From positions 34,234,201 to 34,298,200 of the forward strand of contig OX463810.1 in assembly GCA_949825045.1 (NCBI GenBank): a DNA stretch of 64,000 nucleotides, given 5' to 3'. The position numbers and the translations under genes are program-made. Positions 11,601 to 25,100 of this stretch are shown one piece after another. Position 1 is the stretch's first letter. Each line of letters opens with the position of its first letter. A model generated the notes under the pieces. The model did no database searches. It saw nothing but the letters and a program-made list of their open reading frames with translations, and was not told where the DNA came from. This DNA is from Argyresthia goedartella (lineage: Eukaryota; Arthropoda; Insecta; Lepidoptera; Argyresthiidae).

Positions 11601-11786
11601 GTGAGCATAGACCGATTAAAACCAGCCTTTATACTAGACGACAATTTGTCCCAACCGCGATATGACCCCGTACCGCCAGACACTCACCCCCCACCTCCGC
11701 CCCTACAATCACGGTCACAGGACACTCCCATTAGGACTACACGTTCAGGTCGGAGAGTTCATTTCCCAGATTTTTATCGCCCTTAG
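8667..11786 (+). CDS. pol: Pol of element A (PR-RT-RNaseH-IN)
   Basis: Intact frame of 1039 aa from the ATG at 8667, in the -1 frame relative to gag. Numbering below counts one codon more, from the GTG at 8664. Protease: active site LIDTGSD, D29. Reverse transcriptase: YLDD at 330-333. RNase [11 protein letters not shown]. Integrase: zinc HHCC (HSLSHPG...CLICQ, about 670-710), then the catalytic triad D (HLDLIGPLP), D (TDRGAQF) and E (LVERFH), with 35 residues between the last two. No env frame follows. Every catalytic residue I looked for is present, so the enzyme could be active if transcribed. Confidence 0.95.
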   Translation: MATTDCHNLTTGRLFITDRITQTQFLIDTGSDICVYPVSAFRERRCKTTYQLTAANGSAIDTYGYIQLNLNLGLRRNFPWRFVIADVTKAIIGVDFLTHYRLIVDVSEQKVIDGLTNVSSVACLDINSTLVLSVKVSTGGDGRYNKILSEYPEITRPAGTPGIAKHNTTHHIRTTPGPPVSCSPRRLAPDKLKIAKQEFETMITNGTARPSGSPWSSPLHLVSKKDHGWRPCGDYRQLNARTIPDQYPVRHIQDFSHCLSGCTIFSVVDLVKAYNQIPVTEQDIPKTAITTPFGLYEFPFMTFGLRNAAQTFQRFVDGLTRGLDFCYPYLDDFLIFSKTPQEHEDHLHQLFERMRSYGVLVNTAKCVFGMSEITFLGYSISEKGTKPLESKVQAIAEFTPPKTVRELRRFLGMVNFYRRFLPNAAQIQAPLNGLLTGSVKASHPVNIEGDSLKAFEACKKSLCDAALLAHPDSSAKLGLVTDASDTAIGGVLQQLKEGDWQPLAFFSRKLSPTQTKYSPYDRELLAIYESIKYFRHMLEAHNFTIYTDHKPLCFAFHERKINCSPRQYRHLDFISQFTTDIVFIAGKDNLVADTLSRVEELQSPVDLEVMANLQDQDPELVEYLKGDTSLRLTKMNIPGSRSMLYCDVSTPTPRPFVPKQLRKQIYDCLHSLSHPGANATAKLVAQRFVWPLLRKNCREWAKACLICQRTKVTRHVASPLGTNDLPSARFQHVHLDLIGPLPSAGGYRYCLTAVDRFTRWPEAVPIIDITAETVAKAFVSCWVSRYGCPKEIVTDRGAQFSSALFEQLSKSIGFDHRRTTAYHPQCNGLVERFHRQLKAAITCHADANWTESLPLVLLGIRSAVKEDLQVSSAELVYGEPLRLPGDFFGHNVPGYTTDITDFSARMRSFAERIRPVPPQHHSNTRKAFVFKDLASCSHVFLREEVLRGSFQPAYVGPFEVLKRGAKTFKIRVRNKDVVVSIDRLKPAFILDDNLSQPRYDPVPPDTHPPPPPLQSRSQDTPIRTTRSGRRVHFPDFYRP

Positions 11787-11795
11787 CCGGTCTCT

Positions 11796-11807
11796 GGAGG
11801 GGAGTGA
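11796..11807 (+). promoter_or_regulatory. polypurine tract of element A
   Basis: GGAGGGGAGTGA directly before the 3' LTR, where plus-strand DNA synthesis would be primed. Confidence 0.75.
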
Positions 11808-12385
11808 TGTAGGTGACTCGTTATATTTTAACCTTATATGTAGTTTATCATAATAATTTATTTATACTGTACATAACATTTATTATAATTCATTTCTTAC
11901 TTATTTACGTATTCTATTAACTCACACTAATACATTCATTCATCTCATACACCACTCTGTTGTACTTTCACAAATATTATTTAATTAACAAGCGAACCCG
12001 CGCGCGATCATCTGTATAGCTGGTCCTATTGTTCGTCGTTGACGTCACTAGGAGCAGCCTCGATGCGCGCGCGCCGCCGTCGCCGATCGCCGCCCGCCCG
12101 CCAGTCGGAATCTAACCTCAGACGCGAAGCCTGTGTCACTTGTACGCTTGCGCTCCACTCGCTATTGCTTCGCGATCTATTTTATTTGCTTATTTTGCTT
12201 TCGCCTGCTATCTCTTTGAACTTTACTTTCTTCCTTGTGATAAATACCATCTGTGTCTACGCTATCCGCATCATTCTGTACATAAACAATAGGTCTATGT
12301 GTTCCAATAAATAATATAAAGTTATCAGTGATTTATCGTGTTATTGGCAAGCATCATCACTCAACCACCTACATAGCTACCTATA
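11808..12385 (+). repeat. 3' LTR of element A, full length
   Basis: 578 bp from TGTAGGTGACTC to GCTACCTATA. Besides the 165 bp shared with the 5' LTR, it holds a GC-rich block (12000-12150) and a polyadenylation signal AATAAA at 12306-12311. The open frame at 12039-12314 is LTR sequence and probably not coding. Confidence 0.9.
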
Positions 12386-12560
12386 ATGGATTTGAAAAAA
12401 ACACCATTTTTTTTAATTACCTTAACAATATTTTACGACGCCGCGCCGCGCCGCCTTGCCGCAAACTAGCTATGTTTCAAAATATTGAAGCGAATCACTC
12501 ACTGGCTGTGCAATCGGTGCAATGAGAAATTGAGAACATAGCTAATTGATGAGGCGGAGG

Positions 12561-13274
12561 CGGATGGGGCGGAAGCGATAGGGCTATCCTTACAGCTTCA
12601 TCTCTTCCGCCTCTCAAAAATAACACGTGTGGCATAATGGAGAAGATACAGTATAATAATTATATGTAGAAACCATTATATAGATAGTTCTCAATAGGCT
12701 TTCTTATTTTAGATCTAACTTATTTTCTAATACGATTCCGTTTCAGCAAAACCTGCCTCGATGGCCGCGCTGATATGACATTTTAAGCGGCACTTTATTT
12801 GAACTGCAGCAGGCTGTTTACAAGGTGTATATTTTACCTTATAGGTTAGTATACCTGGCGCCACGAATGAAGACGCTGGGCGACGTTGGCGGGAATTACT
12901 GCGCATATGTAAAGGTATGGATGGGGCGGAAGCGATAGGGCTATCCTTACAGCTTCATCTCTTCCGCCTCTCAAAAATAACACGTGTGGCATAATGGAGA
13001 AGACACAGTATAATAATTATATGTAGAAACCATTATATAGATAGTTCTCAATAGGCTTTCTTATTTTAGATCTAACTTATTTTCTAATACGATTCCGTTT
13101 CAGCAAAACCTGCCTCGATGGCCGCGCTGATATGACATTTTAAGCGGCACTTTATTTGAACTGCAGTAGGCTGTATACAAGGTGTATATTTACCTTATAG
13201 GTTAGTATACCTGGCGCCACGAATTAAGACGCTGGGCGACGTTGGCGGGAATTACTGCGCATATGTAAAGGTAT
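12561..13274. repeat. 357-bp tandem duplication
   Basis: Two near-identical copies, 12561-12917 and 12918-13274, begin GGATGGGGCGGAAGCGATAG. They run through CACGTGTGGCATAATGGAGA to CGTTGGCGGGAATTACTGCG. Only the second copy is followed by the rest of the MITE related to 2216-2354 (complete at 13201-13337). The first copy stops within it, as expected for unequal exchange or replication slippage. Confidence 0.9.
13151..13156 (-). promoter_or_regulatory. candidate polyadenylation signal of the peroxidase gene
   Basis: TTTATT on the plus strand, AATAAA on the minus strand, about 300 nt past the peroxidase stop codon. I saw none closer. It lies in the duplicated repeat, so a second copy exists near 12793. 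Use of either site is inference. Confidence 0.35.
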
Positions 13275-13452
13275 TGAAAAGTGACTACTGCGCATTCAAG
13301 GCCACCACTCATAACATAACGTGTGGCGCGACGTATAGCAATTGATTTTGATTTTGATTTGTTTTTTTTTGACTTTCCCAGTAAAAAAATTACAGTTAGA
13401 GATCGATAAATTAATGTAATAACTTTCATCGAATGGTTTTGCCCCGCATTTC

Positions 13453-13619
13453 CTACTCCTTCCAGGCCGCCCAACTAGGCTGTGGTAGCTCGTGGCAATC
13501 GACCAGAGGGTTGGTGGAGCTGACTTGCTCCATGACCTTGGGCTGGGCCTGGTTCAGCATATCTTCATTGGCGCAGATCACTCCAGCTAACGTCGTCTTG
13601 CGTATATCCGTGAGTTGTG
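13453..13619 (-). CDS. peroxidase exon 13 (C-terminus and stop)
   Basis: Encodes the last 55 residues, beginning [17 protein letters not shown] and ending PSWAAWKE before TAG (13455-13453). Acceptor CTTTCAG is at 13620-13626. The LTDIRK...GVICAN pattern is the usual C-terminal helix of animal peroxidases. It lies 2.6 kb from exon 12. Confidence 0.92.
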
Positions 13620-16100
13620 CTGAAAGGTCGACAGGGTGGTTAGTGGTTTGCAGCCAGGTTTATTATGCATAGTCCGGGTAGAATGTCACCCGACCTACCT
13701 ACTAAGTATTAAGACGCCTGGGTAACCTCAAATTCGGTAAAATACCCATTTTCGAAGCGCTATTATTACTAAAGAAGACATTTTACAAATCCCATAAAAA
13801 TATAGGCTACACAACCTCCGCTTCGCCGACGATATTGTCCTGTTTGCTCCATCAGCTGCGGAACTGGAGACTTTGCTGCAGGAACTGAGCACGGCAAGCC
13901 TTGAGGTTGGACTGATGATGAATCGGTCAAAAACTCAACTGATGAGCAACGGCGCAAAGCGTAAGGTAGTTATTGATGGGCGGGAGATTCACTATGTCGA
14001 CGAGTACATCTACTTGGGCCAGATAGTAGCCTTCGAAAACAGGCAGGACAAGGAAATCGAAAGACGTACTTCGAATGCCTGGAAGAGCTTCTGGTCCATG
14101 AAAGAGCTAATGAAGGGCAGCCTTCCTCTGTCCCTGAAGCGCAAACTCGTCGACATGTGCATCCTGCCCATCCTAACCTACGGCGCACGAACTTGGTCGT
14201 TGACCGAGCAACAGAAGTCCAAACTCAAGGTTTGCCAGCGAGCGATGGAGCGCAGTATTTTAGGTGTAAAACGAATAGACCGCGTTAAGAACACCGTACT
14301 GCGCTCCATAACTGGCATCGCAGATGTGGGTGTGTATAGACCGCCACTGAGGTGGAGCTGGGCAGGCCATGTGTGTCGAATGCACCCAGCAGACAGGTGG
14401 GCGAGGATAGCCACTGAATGGGTGCCTATAAACGGACACCGGCGCAGAGGAAGGCCCAGAAGGAGATGGCGGGACGACCTGGACACGTTCCAACCAGAGT
14501 GGGTCAATCTAGCTCTGACTAGAGATGTGTGGGCTCGAAATGGGGAGGCTATTGCCCAGCAGTGGGACACAATATAGTAAAAAAATATATATTACGACAT
14601 CCATTTTTTTATCAGTTTGATTAAAAACATCTTAAGGTCAATAAACTATAAAACCCATAAAATAACATAATAGATGTTTTTCATCCAACACTTGCTTTTT
14701 CTTGGGATCTAAAAATAATATTTCAAATCAAAACAAACTATTCCATATTCCGTTGGATAATTAAAATTACATATATTTTAGAGCACTTCATTTATTTAAA
14801 ACTAGGTGTACGTTCCAAAAAGCAGGTTCTATGTACTTCTCAGAGAAGATCGCACAAGAAACTCTGAGGGAGAAATATTGATATAGTTCCTGCGCCAAAA
14901 AGGTACTTATTCAAATTATCTTAAAACTGTGTTTGAAATAAAATAAAAATCAGTGGTTTTGAAGAAATAAATAATGGCACCCCGGGTTCGATCGCTGGCT
15001 GGGGGTAAAGAAAAAAAACCCCAGGTCTTGGATGTGTTTATGATGTTTAATGCTTATGTTTAATTTTACGGATAGAAGAGCCTTAACCTAGAATCAATAA
15101 ATCTACCTGCATACCGTCCTGGGTATTCCAACGTGACGAATGCGCTACCTACAACAGTGGATTATTAGCAGCCGTCTATACGGAATACCCTGAACGTCTT
15201 TGGGTTTTCAAAAGCGTGACACCTTGACGATTTGTTTTGTTTTGTGTGAGGTGACAGAGAGTGTGACTCATCTACAAACGGTGGTGATCGATCAAACGCC
15301 TGAGTATTTTGAAGAGGAAGAAATTGTTTTCATTTGATTGCATTGCTATTTACCACAGGCGTTACTAAATTGGAATGGTGAGAGACGTCGCGTCGTACCG
15401 TACGTACGCGTATTTCCTTATGCGTATTGCATTCGTCCCCTCGTCGTGACAATGCGGTTATGGAAATTTATTTATACCCCGTGAGCGTATCGATTTCGTC
15501 TCCTCGTGTGGAAGAAATCAATACGGTTATGGGCATTTTATAAGAAAAATGTAGGCGTTGACTACAAGACATTTTTTGCGACATTAAAGTCGGCTTATAT
15601 TATAAAATCTCTTCACCAAAATTTCCGACCCCCTTTGGTTACGCTGCCAACAAAAAACTCAGTGTGCTGTATTTTTCAAACGGATAGAGAATAAAAGAAT
15701 GGATTGGCAAGTGAAAAAAAAACCCGAGGGTAGTTGGGACGGGTCGCGAAATTGAACCTTATGTCATGGTAATAAAATTTAAAACCTCTTACGGAAAAGT
15801 GGCGCCGGTGGTATTCAATAGGTTAAAACGTAAAAAAAGAAATTACTGAGAGGTCCTCCAACGTCAATATTTCTGGCTACTGCTGCACCTCCTGGAGCCC
15901 TATAGCAGTTAACTATAACTAAGAACCTGCTCTTAAATTATAGCCGCTTACTGCGCGAAACTGCATCGACATCGTACGAGTAGTTTTCCAGGAAAATGGT
16001 AACAGACATACACACATACAGACACCCTGAAACCCGCCCTCCACACACCCTCCCACGAACACAGCCGCTCTCTCTCTCTCTCTTACACACACACACACAG

Positions 16101-16163
<63 letters not shown>

Positions 16164-19100
16164 ATTTAATAGCAGTTGTAGAGATCACCTACCTATACTG
16201 AACCCGATTTTCTCATCCGACGTTTCGTACCAGAACCGGTCGCCGACCTTGATCCTGAGAAACTGATCTGCGATGAGACAGGTCAGGGTCGGACTGAGGA
16301 GACGCCCCCGAGGGTCCTCCGAGAGGGCCCCGGTATAGAGATCGATGTCGTCTACGGTCCTTTGGATGAATAAAGAAATATGGTAAAATGTAGGTAAGTA
16401 TATCTATTATTTTCGGATAATATTTCAGTGGGGGTTGGATTCAACGGAAACGTCAAAATCTAAATTACATTTAGGTGCCAAAGATTCCAATAACGCTGGC
16501 AGCATTATTACGCTGAACAGCCAGTGATCCTCTGCGTAAGAAATGCCCCAGAGCGGTAGTCAAAACCTTTTTCCCTCCCAATTCCCTACTGAATAACTTT
16601 TTACAGTTAGAAAAGTGGCAGCAGAGCTGTTTACATTTATCTACAAGTCATAGGTGCCATGATGGTTGAGAAAATGAGACAATGGGACGCTGTCCTTCTT
16701 TTCAAAGTTGGTACACACCTGTAAATAGTCGCAATCCTGCCCAAAGACTCGGGGTCAAAGACCTTCTCCAAGTCCGCGAAATCCTTCGGTCTTGGAAACC
16801 CACAGTGCTCCCTCCAGGCCGGGTAAGGAGGTAGTCCATGGTCTCTGCCTCTTTGAATGTTCAATGACACCAGGTCGAGGCCACAGGGTTGAAATGGCGG
16901 CTTGGTAGTTGGTGCGCCAGCATTTATTGAGGCGTTGGTAAAGGGAAGCGGCCGCTCAAAGAGGTGGTTGCTTAACTAGAATGAGAAAAGATGTTGTAGT
17001 TGTATTTGTCTTAAAAACACAGATAGTCTTGCTACACGACTTAGGGTTGTCTCACGGAAAAAGACTCAATTAGGTATACCTTCGTAAACCGATTTGTCAG
17101 TCATAATGAACCCTATTATTTCCTGGTTTCGAGTCTATGACTTGTTAAACTACAGGTTAAAGGATTAAGATAATAGCGATTTTATACGTCATCTCTCGTG
17201 GCACAGAAGACCAAAACAAGGTCAGTCAGCTGGTGCTTCCCTTAACTTCTCCTGTCCTCTAGAAGGCCAGCTGGACGTCCGCATTAAAGCCAGATGTTGC
17301 TCACCTCATCAGTGACATGCAGGTCGACGCCATGCACCGGCGTGCGCAAGGCTGAGCTGACTGCGGCGCTGGGACCATGGCTGCTGTAAAGCAGGTACGG
17401 GTTGAAGAGCATCGAGTGCAGCTGGATGTAGCTCACTGTGCCGGTCGTCACGTCCACGCTGTGGATCAGACCCTGGGTGGAGAGATATTAGGTTGTTTTA
17501 TTCAATATTTGAGCTGGAAACGCCTGCCTACCCGATTCCGTCATATCAGGTACATAAGTAGTGTTTTAAGGACTGAGGAAATGATTTAAGACTTTTCTTC
17601 TTCAGCATGTTTTTGACCACTTCTGCCTCTCGATCGTCTTCCAATTCATGCGATCGGCAGAAATTTCAATCCTTCTTTTTCTGCTGCAATGCAAATCTCT
17701 TAAGGATTTCGAAGAAACCTCGGATCGGCTAGCTAGAGACGCAATAATGTATCATTGAGTTGAAATGCATTTTTAGCAATGGCACCTAAGCCCGCCTTTG
17801 TTCCCGCTTGGTGGCGCTGACGTAGTTGGAGGCAAAGAGTTTCATTCATCTGAGGTTAGGTTTAAAAGCACGTCACGTGTTCTTTCAAATACACTTGACA
17901 CTGGCAAATTAACCTCAAATGGCGTTAGCACGCCATATATTTTAGGAAGAAGTAAATAGAATTTAACAACTTTTACAGATAGCTCCAACTACACCAGTGC
18001 TATCTGCAATAAGCTTTTCAGATTAGGTACCATTGTGGGATGGACAGGGCGAAGCACATATACCTAACTATGCATTTTAATTGAAACTGGTGATGTTAGG
18101 AAAATGTTCTTACCGGTAACAAAGTGTGTGCGAATCGGAAGGCGGCAGCAGAGAAGTGGTTGGCCATGGAGGGGTCTATGTCAGGGTTGTACGCGTCACT
18201 GTGACCGTCGCTCTGCACCGTCAGGTTCAGTGCCCACATGGCATCCCGTCCTGGAAGACGTATTGGGATTAAATATAATTCGGACCTGGAGCTTACATAG
18301 CATTATGCCTTTTCTTTTCCCATAAGGCCGTCGTGGCCGATGCCGATGCACAGACGTGCCCAAGTTTAGCCAGTTATTCAATACTCTATATTGCTTAGCA
18401 TGGGGCTAGCCCATCACTGCAGCTATAAAGATATAAGGCTTCTCAAGATGTTTGAAAATAAGATGCTCAACCATTACCAACCAAGAACAGCAGGCAGAAA
18501 CTCATTATACGTGATGTGTTGCATCTGCGCGCCAACTATCTTCCTGGCTTCGTAGAACAACTTATCATCGTCCCATGCTGGGTTCATATTGGCCAGGATG
18601 GTGGCGAGGCGGTTGTGCTGCCGAGCCCAGATCAGGTGCATTGTGGTGAGGTGGAGGTTTTCGTTGGCGCGGTCATCTCCTGCAAATGATGATGATGATT
18701 GGTCGCACCGATTTCATTCACGGGGACTGCTTCAACTTGTCTTTACTAGTCGATCGTGGATGTGGCATATGCAGCAAATATCATAATGTCAAAATATGCC
18801 ATCGACAGATTGGGTGGATCTAGAGCGAAGCCACCAGGTCTAGCGCACTTATAAAGCTTATCCCCTTTATTTTTTTTATTTTTATTTAAATAAATTTTTA
18901 ATTATAAATTTAAGATTTGTTTTTGGGAGTGAAAAACAGCTTTATCTTCCGTGCTAATCGCTAAAGGTCAATAATGGGAATCAAGGATTATATAAAAATA
19001 TTAGAGGACAATCTTACACAAATCGAACTAGGCCGCCCATAGTAAGCTCAATAAGGCTTGTGTTATGGGAACTAGACGAAGATATATTTAATAGAGATAA

Positions 19101-22100
19101 ATACTTATGTAAATACTCAGAAAACATCCAAGACTAAGAAACAAATATTCATGCTCATCACACAAATATTTGCCCTTACCAGGAATCGAACCCAAGACCG
19201 TCAGCTTTGTAGGAAGGGTCACATCCCGCTAGGCTAAGCCGATCGTCTTTATAGTTCTGACTATCCCTTTTAAGTGGAAAAAAGCAGTGTCTTGCGCACC
19301 TGACTCAAAGCAATAACGTCCTTTAGCGTTCATCTCGGCCGTATTGCAACCATCATTGGGGTCAGTGGACGGCGGGAGTAGCTCCCTGTTTCCGTCCTTC
19401 AGGGTCTTCAGCAGACCACCCTGGTTCATCCGGAGACGAGAGGTCCTCTCATTGTTAAAGCCGTAGACTGTGGATGCGTCGAGGAAGGCTGTGGCCTGGT
19501 TTAGCTGTTCGCGTGGTCCTGGAATAGAAGATAGAGTGGTTTAAATCTGGATTAGAAGATACAACTGATTGTTTGGCTCGTAAACCTGTTAACAATGCTT
19601 TAAATAGTGACTTGTTGAATCTGCATGTAAAGGCGCGATCTCGTCTACCCTACCAAGACTATATCCAAGCTTCTAGCATAGTAAAGACCCTTGTCGTGTT
19701 TGTACATTCACGGCTGTGCTACATCACACACATCTTCTGGATAGCAAAAAGTTCAAAGCCTAATAATCACCTAGACTGTGTCGCGCCCGCACACAATTTT
19801 GGTTATTACAATAAGGTACAAATATAAATAAAAGACATAAGTTAGGTAGCAAAGATAACCAAAGGCATTTTCGGTGTTCATAGCTGAGTGAACACAAACA
19901 CCACGTTTCATTACGCGATTCGATATAACTAGCAAATTCACTTGCGGGTGTATGTGTATGCTCGAACCGGCTTCACAGCGGCTTTAGCTGAGTGTTGGCG
20001 CGTTCTTTGTTTTTTTTTGTACTTTATGGCCTGGTTGCAGATACCTTTGGGCCACGTTTTTTAAAAAGAGTCGTCTCGGCACGCACCAAGGCGGTGCGAT
20101 CAAAGGTGACTTTAACAAAATGAATAAAGTTCAAGTTCCCTCCGAATATTTGAATAATTTGTGAAGTTTACCAAAATGGCAGGTAGGTGCTGGAGCGGAC
20201 CTCACGAAGTCCATGCAGGTGAGGTTGTACTGCTGGTAGAAAGGGTCTTCCTTGGCCAGCTCAACTGGGAAACACTCTGGATGCTCCGGAAGACTGGGGT
20301 CGCAGCAGGATAGGGCGGTGCTGTTCCCACCTGGATTGATAAAGAAAGGCACATACTTAGCATTTGACACATTACAAGAAAGGTGGCTTCAACTCATGCA
20401 AAACCTATAAGCAGACGTTGGATAGCTGATGGATGCATTAATTACCTTACATGATGATCTCAGTGAAGTCGATATGAGTCGATACGTCTAAAAAGTGAGA
20501 GGCTCCGGCCTAGATCCCGTGCGGTAGGTAGAAAATGATACTTGGGTCTGGGATGTTTTGTGTCGTCCCTTGTTTTTAGGGTTCCGTACCCGAAGGGTGC
20601 CCAACGGGACCCTATTGCCTAGCCTCCGCTGTCCGTCCGTCCGTCTGTCACCAGGATGTATCTCATGAACCGTGATAGTTAGGCAGACCTTATTGTCACA
20701 GATGATGTATTTCTGTTGCCGCTATAACAAAAAATATTAAATAATATAATTAAATAAATATATGGGGGGTCTCCCATACAACAATTCTTTCAATACCACA
20801 TACAAACTTATGACTGCACCTGGTTACGTGCATGGAGTGTGCTAACAAAAATGTGCTATGTAAAATCCAAACTATTCACTCCACACCTTCCCTCCCTACC
20901 ATTGTACGGTACTAGGAAAACCTTCGTGCGCGAGTTAGACTCGCACTTGACCGTTTTTTATTTTATTTCTGGATACCAGGTCACGGGTTATTCCTGTTAA
21001 ACGCCCCAGAAAATCCATCCCAGGGTGGATATCATAGAGTTCTATGTGGAATCTAAGAAAATTATCCGAATATCTACCCCAGGGAAATCTACTATGCTCA
21101 GGGTCTAAATAATCCCACGGCACAGCAAAGGCAGCCAGAGGCAATGCAAGTCAAGTTATTGTAAGTGTCTATTTTTGACCTTTGCTAAGCGCCGTCGCCG
21201 TGATGTCGTGATCGATGAACTGCCCCCAGACAGCCAGCATCACGGTGAAGGAGATGTCGTGCGCGTAGCTGGGCCTGTGGACCGTGACGCTCACATCTCG
21301 GGCGCTGGGCAGCTTGGACCCGTCGACGCCGGCACGAGGCGAGCTGATTCCTGAAGGTTGAAAGAGGAGGGTATTTATTGACCGAGTGAGCGAAGCGAGC
21401 GAAGGTCTCCATTTCGACAAGATAGGAGGCCGATTTTGCTTTCGTCTGTCTGTATGTGTGTCTGTCAGCTCCGGTCTAGGGGCCACAGTTTTCAAGCGAT
21501 CCTCACAAAACTTGGGGGGGGGGGGGAGTTACGATGTCATACATTTTTTGTATGGGTTATTTTTCTTTCTGAAACCTATCGTCTGGGCTGTCAAATTAAA
21601 GAGCTTCATGAGCCGGTTCTAAAAATATTCTACACCATTACCTTTCGGCCGCCTGTTTTCTAAAAATCCAAGAAATATTTTCAAAACATAACAAGGTTGG
21701 AATCCTCGAAGTAGGAGACGAATTAGTAAAGAGTATCTTTACAGACCATGAGAGTGAGTGAAATAGACTATAACTATTTTCGTGAAAATTCAATTTTTAA
21801 TCGCAAAATGTAGTTTACAAAGTTATTGGTGCGGCTACTTTACTACTTGATTTTGATTGAATCTAAAATACTTACCTATAAATTGGTTCACAGTCCCCCC
21901 TGTTAGCGAGGTCTACTGCCCAAAGGGCCACTAGTATATTTAGCGTCATAAAGAGGCGATGATGGAATAAAAATGCGCTGTCGAGTGGAAGTGAGATGCA
22001 ATAATTACTCGCGAATAAGAAAAAGCGGGATGCCAATAATGCACTCGCGACTAATCTGAAACAACGTAAGCGCCAAAACGTAAAAAAAAATCATAAAAAA

Positions 22101-25100
22101 TAAACTATTTCAGGGAATTAACTTTCAAATTGAAAATCGTAAGAAATAACAATTGTTCATATATTGCAATTATCACACAGTCATATTCACTTACTACTGC
22201 GGTGTAATAGGATAAAACCATAAAAAAAGGGTTGACTTTGTATTTATTTTCTTTTTAGAAAGAGAAAATTTTATCCAAACATGTTTTCCAATTAAGAATC
22301 TCTAGATTATATAGTCAAATTACATATACCAGAAATTAATTACGATTTGCCCAGTATTTCCTGAAAAACACATGAAAACAGCACCCCATATTTATTTAAT
22401 CTTGCACAGCCTCTTCGTCAGCGGAGTGGTATTTGAAGAGGGGGGTAACGAAATTCATACTGACCAGAGAAGAGTGTTCTCAAAGACCTTGTTTCATAGG
22501 GTTCCGTACCCGAAGGGTGCTAAACGGGACCTTTTACGCCTCCGCTGTCCGTCTGTCCGTCCGTCCGTCAGAGGGCTGTATCTGTATGTTTGAAATTTTT
22601 ACAGAATGTGTATATCTGTTGCCGCTAGAGCAACAAATAATAAACGTACAAAATAAAGGGAATCCCCATAAAATAAACGTCTTTTTTGGTACGAAACCCT
22701 TCGTGTGTGGATTTTTTGCCCAAGTTTCAGTTCCTGATATCCTGATATCGGCCGGTACTTGCACATTTACGGGTAAACAAGTCGTCACAACGGTAATTGC
22801 ATCATCATCGTCATCATGATAATTCGATTCGCAGGATCAGAAACTGGCGAGTTTCGGATCCTGCTTTGCCCAGGTCTTTTGGAATGGAAAAAGCATAGTA
22901 TTGCGTGACCGCTGCTAATCCGACTAGCAGATTTCCACCAACTTACCATCACCATAATCCGGCGGCAACACCCTTCTAAACGGGGTGCTGGATACGCCCC
23001 ATCTGGTAGGGTGCTTCAGGTTGTTGCAGCTGCCGTCCTGGCTCCTGTAGTTGGAGGCGGAGCAGGGGGCTGCGGGCCGGCAATAAGGAGGGGTGGGGAA
23101 CGATTCGTTGGTGGGGGGGCCGACGCCGACGCCGCCTTCGCGCTTGGAGCTGTTTGTCCTGGAAGCCGATCGAGAGTAAGGCCAATAAGATAAAAAAGCA
23201 AATTAGCATAAACCTCGCCTCTGTGCAGTTTCATACTTACTTACATATTCTCTATCGAATGACAATGTTGACGCGTTGACTCGAGATTAGTGCTAACTTA
23301 TTTTCTATTCGCGCCTTGTCAAAGTAGTGGGCGATTTGACAACTTTCAATTAAACCTATTTTTATTGTGGTGAAGCAAATAGTCTATTGAAAACTTCAAG
23401 AGATATTGTAAATTTTCTAGACAAGTTTTTAACAAGTTCATAAAAAAACATAAGAGAGAAAGAGAAAGTGCATGGAAGAGATTGGTAGAAATAATCATTA
23501 TAGTAATTTTGATTCAATCCTTTTTAACTGACTACTTTGTAGGTGCGGGCGAGTTGACAACAAAAATAGGTTTAATCGAAAGGGCCGACTCGCTCGTTCG
23601 TTCTAGTTTCTTTCGGGCGAGATGACCACCGACTCAGTCAATGTGTCAGCAAAAGTGTTAATAAATGTTAAGACGAGTGGTCAATAAAATGGTTAGATAT
23701 TAGAGTGGATCAATTATGAATACCTATGCTGAAGCTTCCCCATCCCTGTGCTAAGGTAATATAGGTATAAATAGTGTAACAGTAGCATAATTATTGAGTA
23801 GCTAAGATATTAATTATAAGCCCCTTAGATATTAATTTACTTTATTTTGATATATTTTAGAATACATGTGTAACAGTAGCATAATAATTGAGAAGTTAAG
23901 CTATTCTTTATTGATAGCTAAGATATTAGTAAACTTGATTTTTAGAATATTTAAGAATTAAAAGATACGTAATTATTATGCTACTGAAGTTTTTATGAAT
24001 GTTAGGATAATATCACTTCCGGAAATTGTATAAAGAAGCGGTAATGGAAGTCTATAAAAATGGCTGTCCGTGTCAGCAGAGCTCAGTCTTGATGTGAATC
24101 TTGTGGAATAAGGTTGTAAGGAGGGATCTATGCCATGTAAATAGTCATTCAATAAAAGTGTTGAACTAAAAGAAGTTTTCCTGAGACCCGTTTCATCTCA
24201 GAAGCGGGATTTTACACGCCCACGATTAATAAAAAGGTACGGTATTTTTTTTTCTTCGTCTTGCTACTTTTAAACACACTATAAAGTGCTTGTTGTGATG
24301 ACATAAATTTCTTTACCTACACATACATACGCTATGTACTTTGCCAGGGCTACTCTCTGGAAGTATTATTACAGTCACAACACCATGTACTTTGCCAGGG
24401 CTACTCTCTGGAAGTAATAACACACTCACAACGCCATGTACTTTGCCAGGGCAACTCTCTGGAAGTACTCTTACCCATAACGCCATGTACTTTGCCAGGG
24501 CTACTCTCTGGAAGTATTATTACAGTCACAACACCATGTACTTTGCCAGGGCTACTCTCTGGAAGTATTTATACTCACAACGCCAAGTACTTTGCCAGGG
24601 CTACTCTCTGGAAGTATTATTACAGTCACAACATCATGTACTTTGCCAGGGCTACTCTCTGGAAGTATTATTACAGTCAGAACACCATGTACTTTGCCAG
24701 GGATACTCTCTGGAAGTATTGATACACTCACAACACCATGTACTCTCTTGATTTACCTACGTTCATAACATCAATACATTTTGCAGTACTAATAGATTTA
24801 CAAGCTTACTTGATTCACAACAGTATTGTCGAGTCATTTTGGGTAATACACCAAAGTATATAATTTAAACCTCTTGGAATACATATTTACTTAAAGGTTT
24901 ACTGCATATAACAAAGTTTACCACACGAAATATGGTGGTGACTACTTACACACTGTGTGTAAATTTTCTTGGATAGACTGTAGAATCACATCAGTAGTAA
25001 ACATACTTAATTTATCATAGATACCGGTCTTATTAACTATAAATCTTATAAATGAAACGCAATGAATGCATAGTTTTTATTTTTACATTAAATAGCGTAT

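Larger units (their letters stand above)
7551..12385 (+). mobile_element. LTR retrotransposon A, Ty3/gypsy, Kabuki/CsRn1-like
   Basis: Complete element bounded by the 5-bp target duplication ATGGA (7546-7550 and 12386-12390). Order: shortened 5' LTR, tRNA-Trp-type primer site, gag, pol, polypurine tract, full 3' LTR. The CX2HX9CX3C Gag motif and the tRNA-Trp primer are, from memory, hallmarks of the CsRn1/Kabuki clade. The LTR parts that can be compared (165 bp) look identical and both frames are intact, so the insertion is recent. It lies about 1.07 kb beyond the peroxidase stop codon and outside the gene. Confidence 0.92.
13620..16192 (-). other. peroxidase intron 12
   Basis: 2573 bp. It holds an RTE LINE remnant (13798-14577), a SINE fragment (14977-15075) and a copy of the repeat at 6545-6660 (15727-15830). 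A long (AC)n tract lies next to the donor. The stretch 15080-15720 shows nothing I recognise. Confidence 0.85.

Noticed and set aside
12039..12314. 91-aa frame in the 3' LTR of element A
   Set aside because: It lies inside the LTR and overlaps the polyadenylation signal; no family was recognised.
15919..16188. Minus-strand frames rich in valine and cysteine
   Set aside because: They are translations of the (AC)n microsatellite and have no other support.
20935..21144. Minus-strand frame [20 protein letters not shown], considered as a peroxidase exon
   Set aside because: It has no family similarity, lies between exons 5 and 6 whose phases already match, and runs into the GGGTTCCGTACC repeat.
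22976..23209. Arg- and Pro-rich minus-strand frames over exon 4
   Set aside because: Only the frame giving [20 protein letters not shown] fits the peroxidase family and the splice phases; the others are shadows.
24341..24751. 136-aa frame with repeated PGLLSGS-like units
   Set aside because: It arises because the 51-bp leader repeat is divisible by three; other frames are open too, and it lies upstream of gag.
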